From contig CAIVOW010000083.1 in the NCBI GenBank assembly GCA_903907665.1, forward strand, positions 1-5,375: a DNA stretch of 5,375 nucleotides, given 5' to 3'. The notes beneath the pieces are model-generated. The model did not search any database, was not told where the DNA came from, and was given only the letters and a program-made list of their open reading frames with translations. Positions 1 to 5,375 of the stretch are shown here, piece after piece. How positions within the stretch are numbered: the first letter of the stretch is position 1; each line of letters starts with the position of its first letter. This DNA comes from an uncultured Actinomycetes bacterium (lineage in GTDB: Bacteria; Actinomycetota; Actinomycetes; Nanopelagicales; Nanopelagicaceae). The position numbers and the translations under genes are program-made.

Positions 1-206
1 CATTGATCATTTCCACGCGAGATATGTGTAATCAAAGTTCCATATTTATTTTCAATTAAGTTACTTGTATCCCAGACACAAGGCAGCAAAGTCGAAAGTG
101 GGGCGCCATCACTGCCAACAGTTACCAAATCGACTGCTGGATGCCTGGCGACAAAACTTGTGATTTCTATCCAGTCATCGACTTTAAAAGGTTTTGGAAT
201 ATACAT
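1..206 (-). CDS. PaiB-family FMN-binding protein, N-terminal 68 residues (cut by left window edge)
   Basis: This is the N-terminal part of a protein of the PaiB / FMN-binding negative transcriptional regulator family, which adopts a flavin-reductase-like split-barrel fold. Reading the minus strand from the ATG at 206-204 gives an open frame of 68 codons that leaves the window at base 1. It begins MYIPKPF, the family's hallmark start. It continues with a short helix (about residues 10-22), the strand LVTVGSDGAPLSTLLP (27-42), and the motif GTLITHISRGND (56-67), which matches the family pattern G-x-L-x-x-H-x-(A/S)-R-x-N and would lie in the flavin-binding region. Family members are usually around 200 residues, so about two thirds is missing. 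The start lies 19 bp after the ABC transporter stop, which suggests co-transcription. Only a weak AGG sits about 11 nt upstream. Bacillus PaiB is linked to repression of sporulation and protease genes, but many homologues are uncharacterised, so a regulatory role here is not established. Confidence 0.85.
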   Translation of the reverse strand, partial: MYIPKPFKVDDWIEITSFVARHPAVDLVTVGSDGAPLSTLLPCVWDTSNLIENKYGTLITHISRGNDQ

Positions 207-225
207 AATCTGATAAACCTATCTG

Positions 226-2100
226 CTATACCCCTGGAGTTAAAGATTGGCGCTGGTATAAATCAAAATATAGCCCTTGCTTTGCGACTAATTCCTCATG
301 ATTGCCGCGCTCAGCAATTAGGCCATTCTCCAGTACAAGAATTTGGTCGGCATGTACGATTGTTGAAAGTCTGTGGGCAATAACGATGCTGGTTCGATCT
401 TTCAGTGCCACTTTAAGAGCTTCTTGGACTTGCGCTTCATTTTCAGAATCTAAGTGTGCGGTTGCCTCATCTAAAATCACAATCTTTGGCGCTTTAAGTA
501 ATAATCGCGCAATAGCAAGTCTTTGCTTCTCTCCGCCAGAAAGTCGATGTCCTCGCTCTCCGACGACTGTATCTAATCCATTAGGTAGGGTCCGAATAAA
601 GTCGCCAATTTGCGCTGCATCACATGCTGCCCAAACTTCATCTTGAGTAGCTTGATTGCGAGCATAAAGGAGATTGGCTTGAATAGAATCGTGGAACATA
701 TGCGAGTCCTGAGTTACTACCCCAATGGTTGATCTCAACTCAGTCACAAGAACATTGCGAATATCCACGCCATTAACTGTGATTGAACCGCCAGTGACGT
801 CATACAAGCGAGGTAAAAGCCCAGAAATAGTGCTCTTACCGGCACCTGAAGGGCCGACAATTGCAGTTAATGTGCCAGGCTTAACAACAAATGAAATTCC
901 TTTAAGTACTTCCCCGCTCTCAACTACTTCTGCCTTGGCAACAGACTCAAGGGATGCGAGAGAGATTTCATCTGCGCGAGGATAAGAAAACCTCACATCA
1001 GTAAATACAACATCTGGTTGTTGGGATGGGAAATGCACCGGAATCTCAGGGTCTTTCACCATCGGGTGAAGATCTAAAACTTCAAAGACACGCTCAAATG
1101 AAACTAGGGCGGTCATAACATCGACACGAACATTCGACAGTGATGTTAATGGACCATACAGGCGGGCCAAAAGTGTTGTGATTGCTAGCAAGGTACCAAT
1201 TGTGATCGTCTTACTAATTGCAAGATGACCACCAATTCCATACGCGAATGCTGTGGCAATTGCAGCGATTGTTGTAAGTACACTAAAAAATGCGCGGTTA
1301 AGAACGGCGCTCTTAATTCCGATATCGGCAACCTTGCGAGCTTTGAGGCGAAAGTTCTCACCTTCAGCTTTTCCGTCCCCATAAATATTAACAAGCAAAG
1401 CTCCAGAAACGTTAAAGCGTTCAGTCATCGTTGAAGACATTTCCGCATTTACATTAAAAGATTGTCGAGTTAGCCCCTGTAATCTCTTACCAATCCATTT
1501 TGTTGGAAGAATAAAAAACGGAATCATAAGTAGGGAAGCCAACGTAATTTGCCATGAGAGTGTCAACATGGCTCCGACAACCAAGATTAAACTTAGAACA
1601 TTGCTCACAACCCCAGCAAGAGTGGAAGTAAATGCTTGTTGGGCACCTATTACATCTGAATTTAATCGAGATATCAGAGCTCCGGTTTGTGTGCGGGTAA
1701 AGAATGCAATGGATTGTCTCTGAACGTGTGAAAAGACTTGGGTCCGAAGGTCATAAATTAAACCTTCACCAATTTGGCTTGAGTGCCAACGTAGAACTAA
1801 ATTGATTCCAGCATCAAATAGCGCAAAAATTGCAACAAGAATTGCTAGTTGGGTGACTACGCGCCCGTTATGTGGGACGACCCCTTTATCAATTAATTCC
1901 TTCAAGATCAGTGGGGTGGCGACCGTTAGTACTGAATCCAGGACCACCATAATCAAGAAAATAATGAGCTGCTTTTTATAAGGAGCGGCGAAGCCGACAA
2001 TCCTCTTAAACGTCCCAGCTTTAAGCTTCTGGTCCTTGATGGATTGGTCGCTGGAAGCATTGCGCAGTGCTCTCCATTGTGCGTGGGGTGTCATCGACAT
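226..2100 (-). CDS. ABC transporter, fused membrane and ATPase domains (ABCB/MsbA-MdlB type half-transporter)
   Basis: A 624-residue half-transporter, expected to dimerise in the cytoplasmic membrane and export a substrate using ATP. After a roughly 40-residue cytoplasmic lead, six hydrophobic segments are visible (about 45-67, 83-104, 160-182, 184-205, 268-290, 297-317), as in the type I exporter ABC_membrane fold. The ATPase domain has every key motif: A-loop tyrosine Y373 in FSYP, Walker A GPSGAGKST (416-424), Q-loop Q464, signature LSGGE (520-524), Walker B IVILDE with catalytic E545, D-loop AHLD, and switch histidine H576. It should therefore be active. About 24 residues separate FSYP from VLKG, where typical ABCB proteins have about 8-10. 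I recall a similar LASLESVA-containing insert in actinobacterial homologues. The first ATG is chosen because an AAGG lies 7 nt upstream; a second ATG two codons later is possible. It is divergent from the VKOR gene and leads into the PaiB-like gene. The substrate cannot be inferred; drug or lipid export is the family default. Confidence 0.95.
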   Translation of the reverse strand: MSMTPHAQWRALRNASSDQSIKDQKLKAGTFKRIVGFAAPYKKQLIIFLIMVVLDSVLTVATPLILKELIDKGVVPHNGRVVTQLAILVAIFALFDAGINLVLRWHSSQIGEGLIYDLRTQVFSHVQRQSIAFFTRTQTGALISRLNSDVIGAQQAFTSTLAGVVSNVLSLILVVGAMLTLSWQITLASLLMIPFFILPTKWIGKRLQGLTRQSFNVNAEMSSTMTERFNVSGALLVNIYGDGKAEGENFRLKARKVADIGIKSAVLNRAFFSVLTTIAAIATAFAYGIGGHLAISKTITIGTLLAITTLLARLYGPLTSLSNVRVDVMTALVSFERVFEVLDLHPMVKDPEIPVHFPSQQPDVVFTDVRFSYPRADEISLASLESVAKAEVVESGEVLKGISFVVKPGTLTAIVGPSGAGKSTISGLLPRLYDVTGGSITVNGVDIRNVLVTELRSTIGVVTQDSHMFHDSIQANLLYARNQATQDEVWAACDAAQIGDFIRTLPNGLDTVVGERGHRLSGGEKQRLAIARLLLKAPKIVILDEATAHLDSENEAQVQEALKVALKDRTSIVIAHRLSTIVHADQILVLENGLIAERGNHEELVAKQGLYFDLYQRQSLTPGV

Positions 2101-2106
2101 TCTTTG

Positions 2107-2112
2107 ACCTTA
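2107..2112 (-). promoter_or_regulatory. Start signal of the ABC transporter gene: Shine-Dalgarno AAGG, or overlapping -10-like TAAGGT
   Basis: On the minus strand the sequence before the ATG at 2100 reads GATAAGGTCAAAGA. The AAGG (2111-2108) sits 7 nt from the ATG, a good Shine-Dalgarno distance that favours the first of two nearby ATGs. The same bases form TAAGGT (2112-2107), which fits the actinobacterial -10 pattern TANNNT and ends exactly 6 nt before the A of the ATG. That spacing would give a leaderless mRNA. Sequence alone cannot decide between the two readings. No TTGACA-like -35 is seen 16-18 bp upstream. Confidence 0.45.
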
Positions 2113-2163
2113 TCCTTATTTTCCGTTGCTCGCACCTTCGTAGTGGCCTGCCTGGGTCTCCGA

Positions 2164-2169
2164 TAGACT
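2164..2169 (+). promoter_or_regulatory. Putative -10 element TAGACT for a leaderless VKOR transcript
   Basis: TAGACT fits the TANNNT pattern of actinobacterial sigma-70 promoters and ends 7 nt before the A of the VKOR start codon. Transcription would begin at about 2176-2177, giving an mRNA with little or no leader. In support, there is no purine-rich Shine-Dalgarno sequence in the 20 bases before the ATG. The frame is also closed upstream by an in-frame TAG at 2141-2143, with no other start codon between it and the ATG. No recognisable -35 lies at the usual spacing, so the call rests on position and the missing SD. The 76-bp spacer also carries the opposing start signal of the ABC gene, and I see no clear operator palindrome in it. 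Confidence 0.4.
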
Positions 2170-2176
2170 TGTTAAT

Positions 2177-2803
2177 ATGACCGAGCTTTCCGCAACCGAG
2201 CGCGCCCGCAGCTATCGCAAGACATATATCGTCATGCTGATCTCGTCAGTAGTGAGCTTGGTAGCCGCCCTAGTTCTCTCTGTTGACGCAATCGCGTTGG
2301 CAAAGAATGCAGCCACAAAACTCTCCTGCGACGTTAACGCCATCGTTTCATGTGGCAAAGTTGCGCGCTCTTGGCAGTCGAGCCTTCTTGGTTTTCCAAA
2401 CTCATTTATTGGTTTGATCTGCGAACCAGTAGTCATTGTTATCGCCGTCGCTGGTCTTGGACTAGTCATGTTTCCAAAGTGGTTCTTAAAAGCTGCGCTA
2501 GCTATTTACGGATTTGGGCTCGCATTCGCTTTCTGGCTTCTCTCTCAATCTTTCTTTGTGATCAAAGCATTCTGTCCTTGGTGTCTATTAGTCACGATTT
2601 CAACCGTAACAGTCTTCTCAACAATGCTCAGGATTAATTTACGTGAAAATACTTTTAACGCTGCTCCTGCGCGGCAAGAGAAAATCTCTAATTTCTTAGA
2701 CCGCGGGTGGGACCATGTAATCGTTACTGCTGTTTACTCAATTATTATTGTTGCAATTTTCTTTAAGTACGGAAAATATTTTCTTCCAACTTTCGGTTTA
2801 TAG
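2177..2803 (+). CDS. Vitamin K epoxide reductase (VKOR) family protein, disulfide-bond-forming membrane enzyme
   Basis: A 208-residue bacterial VKOR homologue. Family role: it reoxidises a DsbA-like thiol oxidase outside the membrane and passes the electrons to quinone, doing the job of DsbB. Hydrophobic segments lie at about 17-40, 76-98, 101-125, 127-152 and 180-198; the last may be an extra helix beyond the four-helix VKOR core. All four catalytic cysteines are present: the loop pair C51 and C59 in LSCDVNAIVSCG, and the quinone-side pair C133-P-W-C136. The W66 and GFPNS (72-76) region after the loop pair is also typical, with S76 at the conserved Ser/Thr position. No thioredoxin-like domain is fused to it, so the DsbA-type partner must be encoded elsewhere. 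The only usable ATG is at 2177 because a stop closes the frame upstream. It is the first gene of a probable two-gene unit with the TauE/SafE permease. Target proteins are unknown. Confidence 0.93.
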   Translation: MTELSATERARSYRKTYIVMLISSVVSLVAALVLSVDAIALAKNAATKLSCDVNAIVSCGKVARSWQSSLLGFPNSFIGLICEPVVIVIAVAGLGLVMFPKWFLKAALAIYGFGLAFAFWLLSQSFFVIKAFCPWCLLVTISTVTVFSTMLRINLRENTFNAAPARQEKISNFLDRGWDHVIVTAVYSIIIVAIFFKYGKYFLPTFGL

Positions 2804-2816
2804 CTTTACCTCGTTG

Positions 2817-3566
2817 ATGCTAGAAATCTCTCAAATAGTATTACTTGTCGCCGCAGGAACCGCTGCAGGTTTAAGTGGTAGCGTCGCTGGAATTGCTTCC
2901 ATCTTTAGCTACCCAGCGCTTCTCCTCATTGGATTAGATCCAATTGATGCAAATATTACTAATGCCGTTGCCCTGGTTTTTATTAGTATCGGGTCGATAA
3001 CGGGATCAAAGCGTGAACTTATAGGTAGAAGTGATCTCATCAAAAAGATTGCTCCGGCAAATCTTATTGGTGGCATTCTTGGAGCTACGCTGCTATTAGT
3101 AACACCTTCAACCACATTTCAAAAGATAGTCCCGTTTCTTTTAGCACTTGCTTCCATTGTTATCTTAATTCCAAGACCACAGATCGCTGAAGGCGATACC
3201 CGTGTAAAGCTTCGAACATTACAAATATTAATCGGCTCAATTGGCGTCTATTGCGGATATTTTGGCGCCGCCTCTGGAGCAATGACGCTAGCAGTCTTGA
3301 TTCAAACACTTGGCGTGAATATGGCTAAAGCGAACGCAGTTAAGAATGTACTTTTGGGAGTTTCCAACACGATAGCTGCAGTAATTTTCATATTTACCGG
3401 CCACACTCATTGGGCTGCTGCAGTTCCCTTAGCCGCAGGTTTCTTCATCGGCGGAAGAATTGGTCCGTCCATTGTTCGTAGAGTTCCTCAGCAAAAACTA
3501 AAGATATTTGTGGCTCTCATGGGCGGATGTGTCTCGGTATGGATGGGTATAAAGGCATTTAGTTGA
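2817..3566 (+). CDS. TauE/SafE-family (DUF81) membrane permease, probable anion exporter
   Basis: A 249-residue, very hydrophobic protein with the two-repeat layout of the TauE/SafE family. The first half has a glycine-rich helix GLSGSVAGIASIFSYPALL (18-36), then DPIDANITNAVALV (41-54). The second half repeats the pattern at VYCGYFGAASGAMTLAVL (144-161), followed by GVNMAKANAVKNVLLG (166-181). About seven to eight membrane helices fit, and the length is usual for the family. Characterised relatives are implicated in moving sulfite, sulfoacetate or other organosulfur anions, but most members are uncharacterised, so the substrate here is open. The frame is open back to a TTG at 2748 inside VKOR, but the ATG at 2817 is preferred: it leaves a 13-bp gap, begins directly with a hydrophobic helix and gives the normal family length. 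No Shine-Dalgarno is visible; translation may be coupled to VKOR, or start from a leaderless transcript. A TTG at 2814 is an alternative start. Confidence 0.88.
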   Translation: MLEISQIVLLVAAGTAAGLSGSVAGIASIFSYPALLLIGLDPIDANITNAVALVFISIGSITGSKRELIGRSDLIKKIAPANLIGGILGATLLLVTPSTTFQKIVPFLLALASIVILIPRPQIAEGDTRVKLRTLQILIGSIGVYCGYFGAASGAMTLAVLIQTLGVNMAKANAVKNVLLGVSNTIAAVIFIFTGHTHWAAAVPLAAGFFIGGRIGPSIVRRVPQQKLKIFVALMGGCVSVWMGIKAFS

Positions 3567-3575
3567 GGTTGGAGG

Positions 3576-3598
3576 AGAGTGATCTACTCTAGATTTTT
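3576..3598 (+). terminator. Weak stem-loop with T-run between convergent genes
   Basis: AGAGT (3576-3580) pairs perfectly with ACTCT (3586-3590) around a 5-base loop, and five Ts follow at 3594-3598. This resembles a small intrinsic terminator for the VKOR-TauE/SafE unit. The stem is only 5 bp and AT-containing, so it would be weak. Its right arm overlaps the copCD stop codon (3589-3591). It has no comparable T-run on the minus side. No stronger candidate lies in the 22-bp gap. Confidence 0.3.
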
Positions 3599-5181
3599 AA
3601 ATTTACACTAGATTGAAGTTGAGTGAACTCATCAATCATAATCTGTAACGTAACGCGCCAAATTCCTGAACTGGGCACCGTAATGTATGACATGTACTGG
3701 TTTGTCCCACCATTTAGTTTCACATGTAAATCCACAATATTTAGTGATGAATTAGAGAGATAAGTATCCATAAACCGAGCCTTCAATATGGCTTTTGAGT
3801 TAAGAGCAACCATAATCATGGCCGGAGCGCCAGCTTTGGTCTTCTGAATATAAAGTGTCCCAGTCATCCCATCGTTAAATTTAATCGGTGCCTGTATGTA
3901 GCCATCACTTAAGGTTGATGCGTTCACCCTGCTAGATATGAAGAATTGATTAGCGACTATCTTCGGCGGTGTATATGAAACCATCAGCGTTGTGCTGGCG
4001 ATAACCCCAATGATTGTTAGAAGTTCCAGAGTTAGGCTTCGCTTAAAGGGAAGTTCGCTCTCTTCAAGATATCGCCTTCCTCTAAAATGATGGAAAGCAC
4101 CGATTCCGAGGGTAAGTAAAACAAAGGCTAATTTAATAAGAAGGAAAGTTAGCCAAGCTGTTTTGTTCGCAAACTTTAATGGCCGTACTAGAAAATAAGT
4201 TAGCGTCCCGCCGAAAATAATAATGAAAATTACGCTTACTGTGCTGATCTTTCTCGTTACTTCATATTGTTCTTTTGTTCGATTAAGAATGAATGCCACA
4301 ACTGAGCCAGACCATAGGAGAGCAAAAAGTAGATGGAGAGCTGAAATATATTTTAGGTAACCCTGTTTCTGAAGATCCAGGGCGTGGCCTTCGAAAAATG
4401 CTTGAGAGCTAAATAAAATACTCAATAAAATTAGCAGATATATTTTTAAGTCGGAGCCCGGGTTAATGCCAACTTTTTGTAGAACTTTCCTCGTTGTAGA
4501 TCTTGAAAGAGCGATAATAAGTAGAAGTATGGCGATGGCAGCGATAGAAACTTTAGTACTTCCTGTATCAAGAAAAGACTGTTGTAAAATCGAATAAGAA
4601 TTGGCTACTCGCAATAGCGCCGTAAAGACTGCTAGCCATGCCAAGATTGCAAATATTTTCATTCGCCCAGCAAATATCGCTCCGAATATCAATATAAGTA
4701 GTACCCAAAAAATGAGTTGCAGTCCTTGTTCGGGATAGGAAGTCAGCGGTGAATTTACTCCCTTAGCTGCAGGGGTCTTAACTCCAAAACTTATTGTTCC
4801 ACCAACTAAATGGCCATCATGGCTAATCGCTTTCCATGAAAGGAAATAACTACCTTTGGAAAGCGCCGCTATCGGGGTTAGAGATGCCGTGCCTTCCTGA
4901 GTAGATTTATCAAATGTGTAACTAAAATTTGAAGGAATCTTCTTCCCAGTTGAATTTATTAAGGAGAACTGGCTCGCTTTTGTGCGGACATCCTCTTCCC
5001 AAGTTAAAACAATTACTCGAGGAGATGTTTCAACTGAAGAACCATCAATTGGATATGTAGCAACGAGCTGGGCGTGAGCGGATGCAGGCTCAATTCCAAA
5101 GCACCAGGCCGAAAAGAGCAAGCCAAGAAACACCAATAACTTAACAGTTATTTGGGGTAAACCAGGCTTGCTCTTCAGCAT
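3589..5181 (-). CDS. copCD: CopC-CopD fusion copper-resistance/uptake protein with C-terminal extracellular domain
   Basis: A 530-residue membrane protein joining an extracellular CopC copper-binding domain to a CopD membrane domain, as in Bacillus YcnJ. Residues 12-35 form a signal peptide ending ASA, so cleavage would expose H36 as the new N-terminus. The CopC domain (about 36-136) ends in the hallmark SHDGHLVGGTISFGV. H36, D122 and H124 are the expected histidine-brace Cu(II) ligands. The domain has no Met or Cys, so the Met-rich Cu(I) site of some CopC proteins is absent. Eight or so hydrophobic segments follow (about 153-170, 174-192, 211-226, 246-262, 279-299, 312-332, 342-362, 385-402). 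They include CopD-like features: EGHA with H266, ALHLLFALLW with H283, and the K350 helix ending in H364-H365. Residues 405-530 form a beta-rich outer domain with SGIWRVTLQI, resembling YtkA-like modules. The gene starts 11 bp after the ycnI stop with a good SD, so the two are co-transcribed. Whether it imports copper or protects against it is not readable from sequence. Confidence 0.93.
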   Translation of the reverse strand: MLKSKPGLPQITVKLLVFLGLLFSAWCFGIEPASAHAQLVATYPIDGSSVETSPRVIVLTWEEDVRTKASQFSLINSTGKKIPSNFSYTFDKSTQEGTASLTPIAALSKGSYFLSWKAISHDGHLVGGTISFGVKTPAAKGVNSPLTSYPEQGLQLIFWVLLILIFGAIFAGRMKIFAILAWLAVFTALLRVANSYSILQQSFLDTGSTKVSIAAIAILLLIIALSRSTTRKVLQKVGINPGSDLKIYLLILLSILFSSQAFFEGHALDLQKQGYLKYISALHLLFALLWSGSVVAFILNRTKEQYEVTRKISTVSVIFIIIFGGTLTYFLVRPLKFANKTAWLTFLLIKLAFVLLTLGIGAFHHFRGRRYLEESELPFKRSLTLELLTIIGVIASTTLMVSYTPPKIVANQFFISSRVNASTLSDGYIQAPIKFNDGMTGTLYIQKTKAGAPAMIMVALNSKAILKARFMDTYLSNSSLNIVDLHVKLNGGTNQYMSYITVPSSGIWRVTLQIMIDEFTQLQSSVNLKI

Positions 5182-5187
5182 GTATTT

Positions 5188-5192
5188 TCCTT
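5188..5192 (-). promoter_or_regulatory. Shine-Dalgarno site for copCD (AAGGA)
   Basis: On the minus strand AAGGA lies 6 nt before the ATG at 5181, directly after the TAA of the ycnI-like gene. The site fills the short intergenic gap. It supports both this ATG as the copCD start and translation from a shared ycnI-copCD mRNA. It is the clearest ribosome binding site in the window. Confidence 0.75.
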
Positions 5193-5375
5193 TTACTTGA
5201 GGTTAAGAACTGGTACTGGTTTTGATGATTCGGCAGGATCAGAACCATCTGCAGGTCGAGGTTGAATCCAACTTACAGATGCGCCACCAGTGCAATATTG
5301 AACTGCTGGAAATGTTAATTGAGCACCTTTCGAAGAAGGCGTTGTAGCTTTGAACTTAAGCGTCAACGAATTGGC
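5193..5375 (-). CDS. ycnI: YcnI-like (DUF1775) copper-binding protein, C-terminal 60 residues (cut by right window edge)
   Basis: This frame enters from the right edge on the minus strand, runs 60 codons, and stops at TAA (5195-5193). It carries the C-terminal signature of the DUF1775/YcnI family: a FKAT strand, then GAQLTFPAVQYCTGG (residues 17-31 of the fragment), then SVSWIQPRP (33-41), then an acidic, proline-rich tail ending PVPVLNLK. YcnI proteins are exported and bind Cu(II) near their mature N-terminus; a conserved tryptophan has been described at the copper site, and W36 here is a candidate. The N-terminus with its signal peptide and metal ligands lies outside the window. Family members often end in a membrane helix, but none is present here, so the protein may be secreted or anchored another way. 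The 11-bp gap to copCD matches the known ycnI/copCD neighbourhood and strongly supports a copper role. I place it by motif recognition, not alignment. Confidence 0.85.
   Translation of the reverse strand, partial: ANSLTLKFKATTPSSKGAQLTFPAVQYCTGGASVSWIQPRPADGSDPAESSKPVPVLNLK

Noticed and set aside
141..985. Plus-strand open frames at 141-383, 302-646 and 725-985
   Set aside because: They are antisense to the ABC transporter and PaiB-like genes, show no recognisable domain, and the minus-strand proteins carry complete family motifs.
1185..1434. Short frames on both strands within the ABC membrane domain
   Set aside because: Both are out of frame with the well-supported ABC transporter and have no motif of their own.
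2147..2156. CCTGCCTGGG direct repeat of CCTG in the divergent spacer as a possible operator
   Set aside because: Four-base repeat units without dyad symmetry are too short to support a binding site.
2748..2816. Upstream TTG start for the TauE/SafE gene, giving 272 residues and a 56-bp overlap with VKOR
   Set aside because: The added 23 residues are not family-like, there is no SD before the TTG, and the ATG at 2817 starts directly at a membrane helix with the usual family length.
2212..3115. Frames at 2212-2469 (minus), 2350-2637 (plus) and 2909-3115 (minus)
   Set aside because: They lie wholly inside the VKOR and TauE/SafE genes in other frames and encode no family pattern.
3588..3613. Inverted repeat TCTAG ... 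CTAGA around the copCD stop codon
   Set aside because: Only 5 bp arms with an AT-rich spacer inside coding sequence; likely chance, and weaker than the adjacent hairpin as a terminator.
1..5375. tRNA, rRNA, riboswitch, CRISPR, transposon or attachment-site signals
   Set aside because: Coding sequence fills nearly the whole window, the longest gap is 76 bp, and I saw no repeat array, cloverleaf or terminal inverted repeats.

Overview
The window is 5375 bp of densely packed bacterial chromosome with six protein genes, two of them cut by the window edges. It shows no RNA gene, mobile element, CRISPR array or long repeat. The proteins look actinobacterial: a CopC-CopD fusion with an extra C-terminal extracellular domain, a DUF1775/YcnI partner, a stand-alone VKOR oxidoreductase, and an ABCB-type transporter with an insert I recall from actinobacterial relatives. 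The DNA is AT-rich for an actinobacterium and the gaps are very short. This would suit a streamlined, low-GC aquatic actinobacterium (acI/Nanopelagicales type), but that placement is inference, not proof.

Layout: (1) On the minus strand (2100 to 1), a complete ABC half-transporter is followed 19 bp later by the start of a PaiB-family FMN-binding protein that runs off the left edge. (2) A 76-bp divergent spacer (2101-2176) separates this from a plus-strand pair, a VKOR-family disulfide-forming membrane protein (2177-2803) and a TauE/SafE-family permease (2817-3566) 13 bp downstream. (3) On the minus strand from the right edge, the last 60 codons of a YcnI-like (DUF1775) copper protein are followed 11 bp later by the CopC-CopD fusion (3589-5181). 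The copCD and TauE/SafE genes converge with only 22 bp between their stop codons.

How they fit together: ycnI-copCD is a recognisable copper-handling operon, with copper chaperoned outside the membrane and passed to or through a CopD membrane domain. VKOR makes disulfide bonds for exported proteins through quinones. The neighbouring TauE/SafE permease could move a sulfur-containing anion, but its substrate cannot be read from sequence. The ABC/PaiB pair looks like an efflux or stress unit of unknown substrate. The shared theme is envelope and metal/thiol homeostasis. Each family is known, and I found no convincing evidence of a wholly new system. The most useful leads are the leaderless-type starts in the divergent spacer, the VKOR-TauE/SafE pairing, and the absence of a membrane anchor on YcnI.
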